A DNA stretch of 64,000 nucleotides from Fabrea salina (taxonomy: Eukaryota; Ciliophora; Heterotrichea; Heterotrichida; Fabreidae): contig JALIHJ010000029.1 of the NCBI GenBank assembly GCA_022984795.1, forward strand, positions 1 through 64,000. The letters run 5' to 3'. The position numbers were made by a program, and so were the translations under genes. Shown here piece after piece: positions 25,997-35,161 of the stretch; the first letter of the stretch is position 1, and every line of letters begins with the position of its first letter. The notes under the pieces are model-generated. The model did no database searches and was not told the origin of the DNA. It worked only from the letters and a program-made list of their open reading frames with translations.

Positions 25997-27830
25997 TTTT
26001 ATCATTAAAAAGAAAAGGGTCCAACTTAACCAAAGCTTGGGCACGGTTGGATATTTCAGACCGCAAAGCAGTAATTAACTTTTGGTTGTGGGCTCTTTGG
26101 TTTGAAAGTTGCTCTGAAAGGGTGCTGTTTTGGAATTCCAAGTTAGAAACTTGAGTAGTGGCTTCTTTTAGTTGGGTTTCTAACTCTTCAATTCTTTTTT
26201 GTGCAGTAGTTTTTTCAGACTCCAACAAGTGGATTTTAGACTGGCACTCTGTAATTTTTTGGGTTTTTGTTTGGGCAGCAGAGTGGTGTTCCTCAAGGGC
26301 TTTATTGTAACTTTCTTGAAGCATCCCGAGCTGCAGTTTAAGGTCTTTGATTTTGGCATGTTTGGCTTCCACGACTGAGTCTCTTTTTCTGTGGTCTTCT
26401 TGAGTTCGGTAGTAGAGTTTGTGGTACTTGATCTGAAGGGAGTTGTTTTCCTGGGTTTTTTCTTGAACTTCTTGTTCTAGTTTGTGGACTTTTTCTTTGT
26501 ACAAACTTAGTTCCCAGTCCTTTTGTTCTTCTTCCTGAATAATGTTTCTTCGGCTTTTTTCTAGTTGGTAAACTCTTTCTTCTAATCCTTTAATGCTTTC
26601 CTTCAACAAAGGCACTCTGTTGGTTTTTTCCTTAAGTTTTTCGTTTTGTTTTTGGAGTTTTTCTTTTTGAGCAGCAAGTCTTTTTATCAGGTGTTGGTGT
26701 TCAAGTTGAGTTTCTCTTGTAGTCATTACTTCTCTTTCGTAGTTATGCAGTTTATCAGTAGCCTGACTAACTTCAATTTGCAAGTTTTTGTTTTTTTCAA
26801 TAAGTTTTTGGAGTTTTAAGGAGGCATTGTTCTGTTGTGAATTTCCAGAGTTCTTGCCCAAACAGTATACAAAGCCACTTCCACACTCAATGTCTTTAAT
26901 AGTCAACCCAGAAAAAGTACTCTGCAACTTGGGCTCATTACTGTCCTCCATGCCCCAACTCCAAACTTCTCCTTTTTCAGTTAAGCCGTACCCAAAACCC
27001 ACTCCCAAAGAAACTTTTTTGAACTTAGTAGACACTAATTTGGGCTCCAGGATGTCGTTTCCCCAGGTGTAGAGTTTTTGGTCTTTCACCACACAAGCAG
27101 AGAAGTTACTTGCAGCAATAGCCACAGCTTGGTCGGGGAGTTCTACTTTGAGGGGAATACTTGAAGACTTGGTGTTTCCAATCCCTAGTTGTCCAAAAGT
27201 GTTTGCTCCCATAGAGTAAACTTCTCCACTTTCAAGAAGCACCAAAGTGTGAAAGGTACCGCACTTAAAGTCTTTGGCTTGACTAGGCAACTCAACTTGC
27301 ACAGGAGTTGCTGAAGAGTTCCTTCCTTGGCCAATTTGCCCAACTTCATCAGAACCCCACATGTACAAGTTCTTCCTTAAACACCCCATGTGCCGGTAAC
27401 CTATAGAAATAAAACTTCCAGTAATAGACAAGAGCTGTGGGTAGTAAGCATCTTCAAAGCTACCTGTGCCCAAAACGCCATACTTTCCTTGTCCCCACAC
27501 AAACACCTCTCCTTCTTGTGTGACTCCTCCAGAGTTTTTGTCCCCACAAGCTACTTGAATGAATTGCTTGTCAGAAAGCACAGGGAAGGGCTCTGAAGAC
27601 TCAATCACGCCTGGTCCTGTTCCGAGTTGCCCAGACTTGTTGTTTCCTAGCATGTAAAGTTTGTAGTAATTTGAGATCAACCCAACGTGTTCGCTTCCAC
27701 AACTCACTCTTAGTACTTTTAAACCCAAACAAGTTTTTTGGGGCTTGGAAATTAGGTCCTTAGTTTCTTGGCCAAGTTGGCCAGAAGAGTTTTCGCCCCA
27801 AACAAATATCTGGGTAAATTCGTCAAGCAT
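25989..27830 (-). CDS. RCC1-repeat protein with long coiled coil
   Basis: The 613-residue protein has an N-terminal seven-bladed RCC1-like propeller (about 1-330), with repeats such as FVWGENSSGQLGQ, YMLGNNKSGQLGTG, FVWGQGKYGVLGTG and YSMGANTFGQLGIGN. A long coiled coil covers about 335-600. It may act as a guanine-nucleotide exchange factor or scaffold; ciliates have many RCC1-coiled-coil proteins associated with cilia, basal bodies or cortex. The stop TGA (25989-25991) lies inside the first codons of the next gene on the same strand. Confidence 0.88.
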   Translation of the reverse strand: MLDEFTQIFVWGENSSGQLGQETKDLISKPQKTCLGLKVLRVSCGSEHVGLISNYYKLYMLGNNKSGQLGTGPGVIESSEPFPVLSDKQFIQVACGDKNSGGVTQEGEVFVWGQGKYGVLGTGSFEDAYYPQLLSITGSFISIGYRHMGCLRKNLYMWGSDEVGQIGQGRNSSATPVQVELPSQAKDFKCGTFHTLVLLESGEVYSMGANTFGQLGIGNTKSSSIPLKVELPDQAVAIAASNFSACVVKDQKLYTWGNDILEPKLVSTKFKKVSLGVGFGYGLTEKGEVWSWGMEDSNEPKLQSTFSGLTIKDIECGSGFVYCLGKNSGNSQQNNASLKLQKLIEKNKNLQIEVSQATDKLHNYEREVMTTRETQLEHQHLIKRLAAQKEKLQKQNEKLKEKTNRVPLLKESIKGLEERVYQLEKSRRNIIQEEEQKDWELSLYKEKVHKLEQEVQEKTQENNSLQIKYHKLYYRTQEDHRKRDSVVEAKHAKIKDLKLQLGMLQESYNKALEEHHSAAQTKTQKITECQSKIHLLESEKTTAQKRIEELETQLKEATTQVSNLEFQNSTLSEQLSNQRAHNQKLITALRSEISNRAQALVKLDPFLFNDKNE

Positions 27831-27843
27831 TATTTATTAAGAC

Positions 27844-28389
27844 TTACGCAGTAACTGTTTTCTCTGCTTCGTTTTTAGTTCTAAGGGCCTTATTGCTGAG
27901 TTTCAAAGCATCGCCTTTTACCTTGCGAAGCATCTTTACATACTTTTTGTTGGTTCTCCATTCTTCAAAGTGCTTTTTGCTGTTGAGAACAGGGCTTTTG
28001 GATTCAATTCTTCTGAGAAGGGCTTGGTTTTCTTCTGTAATTCTCGAAAGTTCTTGTTTTCTTTTGAATAAGTTCAAACTTCCTTTAGCGGCTTGAATTA
28101 AGGGTTTAGAAACGCTTTTTTGTATAGTCGGACTTTTGCGATGCGAAATCTGACTGAGTCGCTCTACCAGAATTTGGTTGGCCCTGGAAACTTCTTCTTC
28201 ACGCTGTATGGTTTGGAAGGGTTTTTGTCTAGGTGTAGACTTAATGATTTTTTTGGACTCAGGAAAGTGGTTGTCTATGCGGTTCGAGTCTTTGTTCTTG
28301 ATGTCTGCTAAGCGCATCTTATGGAGTTTTTGGGAGTACTTTCTGTACCAAGCGTTTTGTTTGTTTTCTGCTTCCGTGCTGAACTGCAT
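27844..28389 (-). CDS. CFAP97/hemingway-like ciliary protein
   Basis: The 181-residue basic protein has the CFAP97 (KIAA1430/Hemingway) signature at about 120-150, SRITEENQALLRRIESKSPVL followed by an aromatic and W (HFEEW). Homologues associate with motile cilia and axonemal microtubules. N- and C-termini are charged. It is read in the same direction as the RCC1 gene, 13 bases upstream of it, and is divergent from the PEX39-like gene (36 bases). Assignment rests on one short motif. Confidence 0.6.
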   Translation of the reverse strand: MQFSTEAENKQNAWYRKYSQKLHKMRLADIKNKDSNRIDNHFPESKKIIKSTPRQKPFQTIQREEEVSRANQILVERLSQISHRKSPTIQKSVSKPLIQAAKGSLNLFKRKQELSRITEENQALLRRIESKSPVLNSKKHFEEWRTNKKYVKMLRKVKGDALKLSNKALRTKNEAEKTVTA

Positions 28390-28425
28390 TATAATGGAGC
28401 CACCAATTTAATCGTATAATAATAA

Positions 28426-28881
28426 ATGATCAAGTCTTTCGAGGAGTCCGTAGATACTTTGAAGCAAGCCAACAACAACAACTTCAAACACAATTCTTTC
28501 ACCAACAAACAACTAAAACTCATTTCTTACTACTTAATAGAGCTGCTTAAGTCCCCACAAGAACACTCAACAATCAGCTTGAATAACTCAGTGTTCCAGC
28601 AGTACTCCACTCCTGAACTAATCCACTCGCTCTGCACTTTGGGGTTCCAAAAAACAGAAGAATCCCTAAACTTTGCAGGCGACATTGAGTCCCTCCAAAA
28701 CCAAAAGCAAAAGTTCCTGGACGTTCTGCACGAGAAAAGACACTACTCCTTTGCTGAAGTTTCAGAACTCATTGAAAAAGGCGAAAACCCTCCTGGAATC
28801 CAAACTATCGACGACAGCGCTGCACCCAACACTCCTTCACAGCCCCAACTAAACAAGCCCAAAAAGCCTTGGGAGCCCTAA
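28426..28881 (+). CDS. PEX39/PEX14-like protein with KPWE motif
   Basis: The 151-residue protein has a helical N-terminal half and a C-terminal segment YSFAEVSELIEKGENPPGIQ (about residues 104-124) followed by a terminal KPKKPWEP. The F..V..L...G..PPGIQ plus [K/R]PWE arrangement is the one described for PEX39 and parts of peroxisomal import factors that cooperate with PEX7 in PTS2 import. It would thus be a peroxisomal protein import helper in the cytosol. The N-terminal half is not part of the short animal PEX39 and may be a lineage addition. Confidence 0.6.
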   Translation: MIKSFEESVDTLKQANNNNFKHNSFTNKQLKLISYYLIELLKSPQEHSTISLNNSVFQQYSTPELIHSLCTLGFQKTEESLNFAGDIESLQNQKQKFLDVLHEKRHYSFAEVSELIEKGENPPGIQTIDDSAAPNTPSQPQLNKPKKPWEP

Positions 28882-28887
28882 TAATAA

Positions 28888-29661
28888 ATGTCTGAAACTA
28901 AACTTTACAGGGAATGGAAAAGGGCTCCCACAAACCCAGCTTTGCGGAAGTACACAAAAGAAACCATGCTCCAAAAGTTCTCAGACAACGCTCCCAAGTT
29001 TGAACTTACAGACGAACTAAATAAAGTTTTTAGTTCACAAACCCTTAAACCCCTACTCGCAACAACTCACCCACTTCCAAGTGTTTCTAACTCCCGAAAG
29101 CTCCAAAAAAAGCAGAAACAAAAAGTCCCAGAGTGGCACTTCCAAGGAGCGGACTTAACTACTCCTGGGATTTCAATTGAACCCGGAGTCAAAAACTTGC
29201 CTTTAAGTGCTTTGAAAGAAGAGTTTTCCCAAATCGACGAGTTGTTTGAAAAGAAAATCAAAGAAGAAAACTCCGAAAAAGAAGAAGAACTTCCCCAATG
29301 GGACGACCCTAGTGGACCAACTGAGTTCATTCCTATAGTACGTTACCCTTCAGAACTAGTTTACTCCTACTTAGAAAAAGGCAGCCCTTTTGCAGCAGAA
29401 ATCAGTGACTACTCTGAACTGGACACTTACGGCGGGCTAACTCCACTCCCTTACTCAAAGCCATTCCAGAAGCATTGGTTTTACAAAGACCCCCGCAAAA
29501 ACACCCAAGGTCCTTTTTGCAGCATTGAAATGTTCAACTGGAGTGTTGGAGGGTACTTTCCCGAAAACTTACAACTAGCCTTAAATAACTGTAACAGTTT
29601 CCTACCACTCTACGTTGTGATGATGGAAACTAGAGTGAAAAGAACTTTAAAGACTCCCTAA
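28888..29661 (+). CDS. GYF-domain protein
   Basis: The 257-residue protein has a C-terminal GYF domain at about 193-250. It shows HWFYKDPRKNTQGPFCS, then MFNWSVGGYFPENLQLAL, matching W.Y.D..G..QGPF...M..W...GYF. GYF domains bind proline-rich PPG[W/F/Y]-type peptides and occur in GIGYF/CD2BP2-like factors of mRNA repression or splicing. The N-terminal 190 residues are charged and probably disordered. Begins 6 bases after the PEX39-like stop. Confidence 0.85.
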   Translation: MSETKLYREWKRAPTNPALRKYTKETMLQKFSDNAPKFELTDELNKVFSSQTLKPLLATTHPLPSVSNSRKLQKKQKQKVPEWHFQGADLTTPGISIEPGVKNLPLSALKEEFSQIDELFEKKIKEENSEKEEELPQWDDPSGPTEFIPIVRYPSELVYSYLEKGSPFAAEISDYSELDTYGGLTPLPYSKPFQKHWFYKDPRKNTQGPFCSIEMFNWSVGGYFPENLQLALNNCNSFLPLYVVMMETRVKRTLKTP

Positions 29662-29705
29662 ACCTTTACATATTAATTAACCTTATTAATTATTTCAACT
29701 AAATT

Positions 29706-30392
29706 ATGATAAAAAACAAATTTCTTAGTCCGCCCAGAAGAAGGAACCAGGTTCCTCACCAACAACCCATAAGAATCAAACCTATAGCTAAGAAAACCAG
29801 AAGACTCCTTCCGTTGATCAACTCCAACCCAACTATCGCAGGCCTAAACAATAGTTTTGCGCACCCACCTTCTGTAAAGAGCCAAAAGCGCAGCATTGAC
29901 TCTGTTAGTAACTCTAAAAACAAAAGTCAGTTTTCTCCTGCAAATTTAAGACCCCAGTTGGAGAACTCCCAAAACTCCGACGTTGACTTCCTCAGAAAAT
30001 TTTGTGACAAACTTATGAAAGACCAAGCCAAATTAAGGCGCAAACTACGCAGCCAAGAAAGCATCATCAAAAGGTTTGAAGGTCCCAAGCAGCCAGTGTT
30101 CACTGAATCTCATTCAAAAAGCATTGACAATTCCCGCACAGACACTCCTAGTCAAAGTGTGCCAAAAAGGAAACAACAACCCAACAACGACGAATCAATG
30201 TTCCAAGTTACTTTTTCTGCCCAGATTTCACCTAAAAAGCAAGAAGAAAATGAGTCATTTTCTTTCAAAGCTTCGGAAACCCGCAACTTCAGCAGAGAAG
30301 CTATAAAGTGCTATAAAATCCGAGCAAAGCCCAAATTCAGAAGGTTTCCACAAGACTTTTTTGCAACGAGCAAAAACCCCAAACTTACTTGA
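29706..30392 (+). CDS. Basic low-complexity protein
   Basis: The 228-residue protein is rich in Lys, Arg, Ser, Asn and Pro. It has one short predicted helix (about 94-125, FLRKFCDKLMKDQAKLRRKLRSQ) that could be a coiled coil. No signal peptide or membrane helix. It may be a disordered microtubule- or nucleic-acid-associated protein. It sits between the GYF gene and the outer-arm docking gene, all on the plus strand. No family recognised. Confidence 0.55.
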   Translation: MIKNKFLSPPRRRNQVPHQQPIRIKPIAKKTRRLLPLINSNPTIAGLNNSFAHPPSVKSQKRSIDSVSNSKNKSQFSPANLRPQLENSQNSDVDFLRKFCDKLMKDQAKLRRKLRSQESIIKRFEGPKQPVFTESHSKSIDNSRTDTPSQSVPKRKQQPNNDESMFQVTFSAQISPKKQEENESFSFKASETRNFSREAIKCYKIRAKPKFRRFPQDFFATSKNPKLT

Positions 30393-30425
30393 AACAGTTA
30401 ATGTAAACATAGTAATTAATATAGA

Positions 30426-31808
30426 ATGGCTTCTACTTTTAGAAAAAGCAACCTGGAAAAAAGCCAAGTAATCGCTGAGGCAGAGGCCCAGAGACTCGAA
30501 AGGGACACTGAAAACTTCACTGTGAAACTGGAACACGAAAGACGCACTTCTAATCTCCTGGACAAAGAACTAGAAGAACTCAAGCAAAAATGCGAAGACA
30601 AGAAACAAAAGATCAGGAACCTACAAACCAAGAACAAAGAACTCAAAGCAGACCAAAAAATCACCATGATTGAAACTCAACTTGAAGCTGCCGAAAAACG
30701 CTTATCTGACTTCAAAACCCAAAACAACAACTTACGCGAACAAATCGACAGTATCCGCATTCAGAACAAAAACAGCACCAAAGACAACCTCAAAGTTTCA
30801 GATGAGATCTCACGCACTCGCTCCCAACTCAGTCTTACCAACGAAGATGTGTCCAAGCTTAAGAAAAGCCAAGAACTAACCCAAACCAACCTCCACAAAA
30901 CCCAAAAAAGCTTGATAGAGACCCGCGAGATGTTTTCCGAAAGAATCAGCACCCTTACAAGCAAGATCTTAGAAGACAAGCTCCAAGGCACTAAGTTTGT
31001 CAAAGGCATCACTGTGAAGTACGCAGAACCCATAGCTAATGCCAGCGAACTCCTCCAACTCAACAAAAACGCAGCCGAGAACTGGATGAGGAAGTGCAAA
31101 GAACTCCAAGAAAAGATTTCAAGCCACCGGAGTTTTGTGGAACAACTCAGAAAAGCCATGAGCACAATGCAGGAGCAAAGTTCGCTAAGTACCTATGAAG
31201 AAGTAGTTTCCAGTTTCATTAAGAGTTTCGAAGAAAACTTAAGACTCAACAACTACATTTGCGAAGTGGCCGAAGAAATCAGTTCTATTGAAGAAGAAAT
31301 TGCTAAAAACACCCAACAAATCAAGGACTTCAAAAACTTCAAAGACGAGTCAGAAGACTCCAAACAGCAAAAACTCCAAAGCAAAAGGGAGTCTTTAGAA
31401 ACAGTCAAGCAAAAAAGAACTGCTGCTATCCAAAAAACAGCTTCAATCAAGCAAGCTTTTGAGTGCATCCAAGTGAACATAAAGTCCATTTCAGAACTTC
31501 TTAGCAACTTCAAGTTCAACTCTGAATTCTTTAAGAAAGAACTCAACTTTGAAAGCACCGAAGTTTACCTGAACCAAATAGAAGAACTCCTGGAGGCTTT
31601 TCTGCAGTGGAATAACTCTTTAGAAAACAAACCCCAAGTAAACATGACCAAAGAACTTCCTCCTTTGAAGCACCCTAGAGTCAAGGCCCCTGACGTTATC
31701 TACGAAACTCACTCTGACGAAGAGTCCTACCCCTTGTCCTCCAAGGAAATCAGGGACAAAGCTATGAAGGTTCTGAATAAAAACTACTCAGTCCAACAAC
31801 TTAACTAA
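30426..31808 (+). CDS. Outer dynein arm docking complex-like coiled coil
   Basis: The 460-residue protein is coiled coil from about 1 to 390. The block TYEEVVSSFIKSFEENLRLNNYICEVAEEISSIEEEI (about residues 258-295, given here in parts) resembles the conserved LV..F...E..NF.LFNYV.E.N segment of CCDC114/CCDC63 (ODAD1/DC2). These proteins anchor outer dynein arms on doublet microtubules. The C-terminal 60 residues are Pro-rich. Other long ciliary coils are possible; I am moderately sure. Confidence 0.6.
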   Translation: MASTFRKSNLEKSQVIAEAEAQRLERDTENFTVKLEHERRTSNLLDKELEELKQKCEDKKQKIRNLQTKNKELKADQKITMIETQLEAAEKRLSDFKTQNNNLREQIDSIRIQNKNSTKDNLKVSDEISRTRSQLSLTNEDVSKLKKSQELTQTNLHKTQKSLIETREMFSERISTLTSKILEDKLQGTKFVKGITVKYAEPIANASELLQLNKNAAENWMRKCKELQEKISSHRSFVEQLRKAMSTMQEQSSLSTYEEVVSSFIKSFEENLRLNNYICEVAEEISSIEEEIAKNTQQIKDFKNFKDESEDSKQQKLQSKRESLETVKQKRTAAIQKTASIKQAFECIQVNIKSISELLSNFKFNSEFFKKELNFESTEVYLNQIEELLEAFLQWNNSLENKPQVNMTKELPPLKHPRVKAPDVIYETHSDEESYPLSSKEIRDKAMKVLNKNYSVQQLN

Positions 31809-31866
31809 ATGGTTACCGGCCCGGCATGTATTTATGTAGTTACTTAAACAGGTATAAACTTCTAAT

Positions 31867-32430
31867 TTAGTTGCTTGTGAAAAATATACTTAACTCTGAC
31901 AACTCTTCGTTCTGCAAAGCCTCTAGATGCTCTGGTACCTCAAAACTTTCGTCTTCTGTTGAAGACTCTGAGTAAACCAAAACCACTTCTCTGAAAAGTT
32001 GCAGCTGAGTGTCCACTTCTTGGACATATAGTTTCCAGTCAAGTGCTTCCAGCATTGTGGACTCCATGTCTTTGAGTTCTTTGCAAGTCACTCCGCCTAT
32101 TTTGGCGAAATCTTTGGCTTTGAAAGGGATGTCTTGGGAGTACTTGTAAGCTATCACAATCGAAGTGAAAGCTAATCTATGGACGTTGTTTGGAGTAAGT
32201 TGCAGCAGTGGAAAGGAGTTTAACAGCTTGTTAATGTAAATGTAAGCTAGTCCAAAGACTTCGTCAGGACAGCTAAGCATCTCTTGGAGCCTTTCAACGT
32301 AACTGAGCAAGTTTAAAGGAGGGGGTTTCCTGCGTGAAAACAACTTAAACTGAGTTTCGGGACCTTCGGCTTGTTTCTGGTTCTGTAGCTTGATAGAAAC
32401 CTTGTGGCAAAACCCTTGGATGACTGACAT
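31867..32430 (-). CDS. PHO80/cyclin P-U type cyclin
   Basis: The 187-residue protein has a single cyclin box at about 38-150. It shows LLSYVERLQEMLSCPDEVFGLAYIYINKLL, NVHRLAFTSIVIAYKYSQD, and GGVTCKELKDMESTMLEALDWKL, the classic PHO80-like cyclin pattern. It would activate a PHO85/CDK5-like kinase in nutrient or cell-cycle control. There is no destruction-box-like N-terminus. Convergent with the docking-complex gene across 58 bases. Confidence 0.85.
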   Translation of the reverse strand: MSVIQGFCHKVSIKLQNQKQAEGPETQFKLFSRRKPPPLNLLSYVERLQEMLSCPDEVFGLAYIYINKLLNSFPLLQLTPNNVHRLAFTSIVIAYKYSQDIPFKAKDFAKIGGVTCKELKDMESTMLEALDWKLYVQEVDTQLQLFREVVLVYSESSTEDESFEVPEHLEALQNEELSELSIFFTSN

Positions 32431-32486
32431 CTTTTAATTCTAAACAATCTTTTTATTACTGTTGTTCCAGAATTTAAAACTCTCCA

Positions 32487-32978
32487 CTAATAAGTATGGA
32501 AAGTCCTCATCTCTTGGATACGGTTGTGGTTCCTTTTGCGAATAAAGATGTAGTAGATCGCAAACAGAACTAGAAAAGTACCTGAAACTACTACAACTGC
32601 GACTGTGTCGGAAGCTCTGTTGTCCACTTTGAGTTCTGATGCCCTAACTAAGCGGACTTGGGAGTTGGCGAATTTAAAGGTAGAGCTTACCTCATAAGAC
32701 TCTGCGTAGTTTAATCCCTGATTTAAATTAGAACCTTCTAGTTCTTCTGAAGTTTCTTGGTTGACTTTCGGTTCTTGAAACTTAGGCTGATTTCTAGTAG
32801 TGGAGTAGGACCAGTCGTCAACTTTTATGATGTCGGGCTCGTTCTGGTCGTAGTCTTTGGTGTCTACCTGAGTAGGCCCGTCTTGGTAGTTAGTGTCGTC
32901 CACAGAAATCACATCTTCTTCGTTGTTGGTTTGAGAAACCACACATAGAACTGCTATACTCAAAAGAATGAGTTTCAT
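32487..32978 (-). CDS. Type I single-pass membrane protein
   Basis: A 163-residue protein from ATG 32978 has a signal peptide (KLILLSIAVLCVVSQ), an acidic Asp/Asn/Gln-rich ectodomain with TN.EDVISVDDTNY-type repeats, a membrane helix (about 128-150, VAVVVVSGTFLVLFAIYYIFI), and a short basic cytosolic tail (RKRNHNRIQEMRTFHTY). It is probably a secretory-pathway or cell-surface protein. The tail YRxx-like and HTY ending may aid sorting. No family recognised. Confidence 0.65.
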   Translation of the reverse strand: MKLILLSIAVLCVVSQTNNEEDVISVDDTNYQDGPTQVDTKDYDQNEPDIIKVDDWSYSTTRNQPKFQEPKVNQETSEELEGSNLNQGLNYAESYEVSSTFKFANSQVRLVRASELKVDNRASDTVAVVVVSGTFLVLFAIYYIFIRKRNHNRIQEMRTFHTY

Positions 32979-33012
32979 TTTCAACAATTATTTAATTACT
33001 TTAATATAAGCA

Positions 33013-34611
33013 CTAAGTACATTCATCCCTTCTAAACCTAAGACTTTTACGTTCCAGTGACTCGTAGATTGAGTTTGGGCACCCCAAAAGAGAACTTGCA
33101 CAACCCCCTTCAGCAAGTTGTTTCAAATTCAAAAAAGCGTCTCTGAACCGCGAAGTTTCTTCTGAGAACTCACCACAAATGAACTTGGCAAAAGAAGGAC
33201 TGATGTCATGTGTGCAAGTTAGTTTGCACAAAGTGTCTTCACTGGGAGTTTCTAAGTCCGCTGTTTCGCTATCTTGGGTGTTAGAGGAGCACCTGCGGGT
33301 AGAAACTCCCAGTTCTCTGATTTCATAAATGCTGCTTTTACAGTTTACTCTAGTGTACTCTTCAGTTTCCAGAATGTAGTTAGTGTCTGAAGCTTCTACT
33401 TCTGAAAACTCAATGAAAGCATACCCCTTTTCAGTAGTTACTTTGCACTTAAGAAGCATTTCCAGCTTTTCTTTTTTGTCAGACAAAAGACGGACCTGGT
33501 AGTACTTACAGTCGTCCTTTGAGTGGTAAACTTCAAACTTAAAGGTCATAACGTCCCACTGCTTCCTAAGTTCGGTTTCAGTTACAAACTCTACTAAGGA
33601 CTCTACACTGCACCTTACTTCAACTTCTTTTTTAATCAAGAAGTTCCCACAACAGGACTTGTAAGAAAGACTTAAGTCTCCAGGGTACTTGTTGCTGGTA
33701 AACTTTTTCCAGTCACTAAAAGCTCCTTTGGGCTTGGAAGGGTGCAGTGGAACTTCTTTGGCTTCCCAAAGTTTGAAAGTAGTTAAAGCTTCTTGGTTGT
33801 TACACAGTACGTACTCAAAGACCCTAGGGTCGCTTTCATAGTGTTCTTTGATGATTTGGAGTATGTTGTAGGCTTTGCACGCAGAAGTTCCGGGGAATTC
33901 CCCTGTTACGTGTAAGTCCAAACTAAGTTTCCTCAACAAATTAATCTCTAAAGCTAGAAATTGGCCCTTAACTACTTCTGAGTACTTGTAAAAATCTTTT
34001 CTCAGGAGTTTGTTGAGAGTGGTTAAAGCTTTTGAACCAACTCCAATAGTGCCACACAGAGGCCCCAAGCTGTTTAAAAGCAAGTTAACTGCAAGGGTGC
34101 TTACAGGGCTTTTTTCTGAGAAAAACTCTTTTTCAAACTTTTCAAGTGCTCTGGATCTTTTATTTTCATTTTGGACGCGCCTTAAAAACTGGGCAATGCA
34201 CTTGTCAGAGGTAGAAAGACTGCAAGTTTTGGACTGGGTCAGTTGAGTCCAGGGTTCTGGAATTTCTAAGAACTCCAGAACTTTAGGCATGTTTGAGTTT
34301 TCGCTTAGGGTGGTTTTTAGCCAGTTTTCCAGCATCTGCTTTCTTTTTTCCAGCAGTTTTTGGGTTTTGGCGCGGAAAGACTTCTTTTTGGGGAAGTTGT
34401 CATTTGCAGGCAAGTTTTGCTTAAGGGACTTCCTGAGTGCTCGGAATTCCCGGTACCTTTTAAAGACTTGGTGCTTGTAAGAGTGGAACTTCACTTCAAC
34501 TTTGTATTCCTGAGTAAACCTTACAGTGTGTCCTTTGTTCATAAAGTTGCTTTGCTCAACAAAAATCATTACTGGAATTTTAATGCTCAAGCAGCCATCT
34601 GCTAGTTCCAT
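33013..34611 (-). CDS. PX-START protein
   Basis: The 532-residue protein has an N-terminal PX domain (about 10-118; FKRYREFRALRKSL, FPKKKSF, RKQMLENWL) that binds phosphoinositides, typically PI3P on endosomes. A central helical block of about 170-260 follows. A C-terminal START-like domain (about 310-420; VEVRCSVESLVEFVTETELRKQWDVM) carries lipids. The combination suggests lipid transfer or sensing at endosomes. The tail is Ser/Cys-rich and basic. Tandem with the zinc-ribbon-like gene on the minus strand. Confidence 0.85.
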   Translation of the reverse strand: MELADGCLSIKIPVMIFVEQSNFMNKGHTVRFTQEYKVEVKFHSYKHQVFKRYREFRALRKSLKQNLPANDNFPKKKSFRAKTQKLLEKRKQMLENWLKTTLSENSNMPKVLEFLEIPEPWTQLTQSKTCSLSTSDKCIAQFLRRVQNENKRSRALEKFEKEFFSEKSPVSTLAVNLLLNSLGPLCGTIGVGSKALTTLNKLLRKDFYKYSEVVKGQFLALEINLLRKLSLDLHVTGEFPGTSACKAYNILQIIKEHYESDPRVFEYVLCNNQEALTTFKLWEAKEVPLHPSKPKGAFSDWKKFTSNKYPGDLSLSYKSCCGNFLIKKEVEVRCSVESLVEFVTETELRKQWDVMTFKFEVYHSKDDCKYYQVRLLSDKKEKLEMLLKCKVTTEKGYAFIEFSEVEASDTNYILETEEYTRVNCKSSIYEIRELGVSTRRCSSNTQDSETADLETPSEDTLCKLTCTHDISPSFAKFICGEFSEETSRFRDAFLNLKQLAEGGCASSLLGCPNSIYESLERKSLRFRRDECT

Positions 34612-34662
34612 TTTATTATAAACATCTCAAAATTTTCAATTCGTTAAGAAATTTATTGGAGG

Positions 34663-35151
34663 TCAAGAATTGCTATGGTTCTTAATTTGGGCTTTGAGGG
34701 CTTTGTACTTTTCTTTGTACTTATCAGCTTGCTCAACCAGGATCTGCAGCGACCTTTCATCGTACTTATTGAAAATACTGGGTTCTGTCTGGGCTTCTTG
34801 GTCTTTGAACTGTGTGTTGATTTCGTACTCTGCTACGTATATGATCAGCCAGTCCCAAACTTCTTCTGTGCTGTGGGGGAACTTCACAAGCCCGTAGCTT
34901 TTTCTGTAGGGATCTCTTTCTATCTTCCTTCCGTTGTGGAGTTGTCCTTTGTAAGTCCAGTAACACTTAAAGAAGTATATGTCCAGTATTTCGGAAATCT
35001 GTCTTTTACACCCTCCACACTTACTTAGTTTGGCAGTTTTTGCTACGTCGAACTTAGAGTTTTTTCCCAAGTACAACAACATAGGTTTGTTTTCGTAAGC
35101 GCAGTCTGGTGTCAAGCACCTGACCGAGAAATAAGCCCCATTATGAATCAT
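34663..35151 (-). CDS. Cys-rich zinc-binding-like protein
   Basis: A 162-residue protein from ATG 35151, chosen because the frame has no earlier ATG. Residues 5-60 read GAYFSVRCLTPDCAYENKPMLLYLG, then SKCGGCKRQ, then FFKCYWTYKG. That is CxxxxC...CxxC...C, a probable zinc ribbon of a kind seen in many protist proteins next to ubiquitin-like or RING modules. The C-terminal third is a coiled coil (QILVEQADKYKEKYKALKAQI). The ATG is only 10 bases from the divergent plus-strand ATG at 35162. Function unassigned. Confidence 0.6.
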   Translation of the reverse strand: MIHNGAYFSVRCLTPDCAYENKPMLLYLGKNSKFDVAKTAKLSKCGGCKRQISEILDIYFFKCYWTYKGQLHNGRKIERDPYRKSYGLVKFPHSTEEVWDWLIIYVAEYEINTQFKDQEAQTEPSIFNKYDERSLQILVEQADKYKEKYKALKAQIKNHSNS

Positions 35152-35161
35152 TTCCAAGAAA
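35152..35161. promoter_or_regulatory. 10-base divergent start-codon spacer
   Basis: Minus ATG 35151 and plus ATG 35162 are separated by TTCCAAGAAA. At least one transcript must begin inside, or with a leader inside, the other gene. Confidence 0.5.

Noticed and set aside
28426-31808. Operon-like functional cluster of cilium genes
   Set aside because: CFAP97-like and docking-complex genes are near each other, but PEX39-like and GYF genes lie between them and neighbours are mostly unrelated. I see no evidence of co-transcription.
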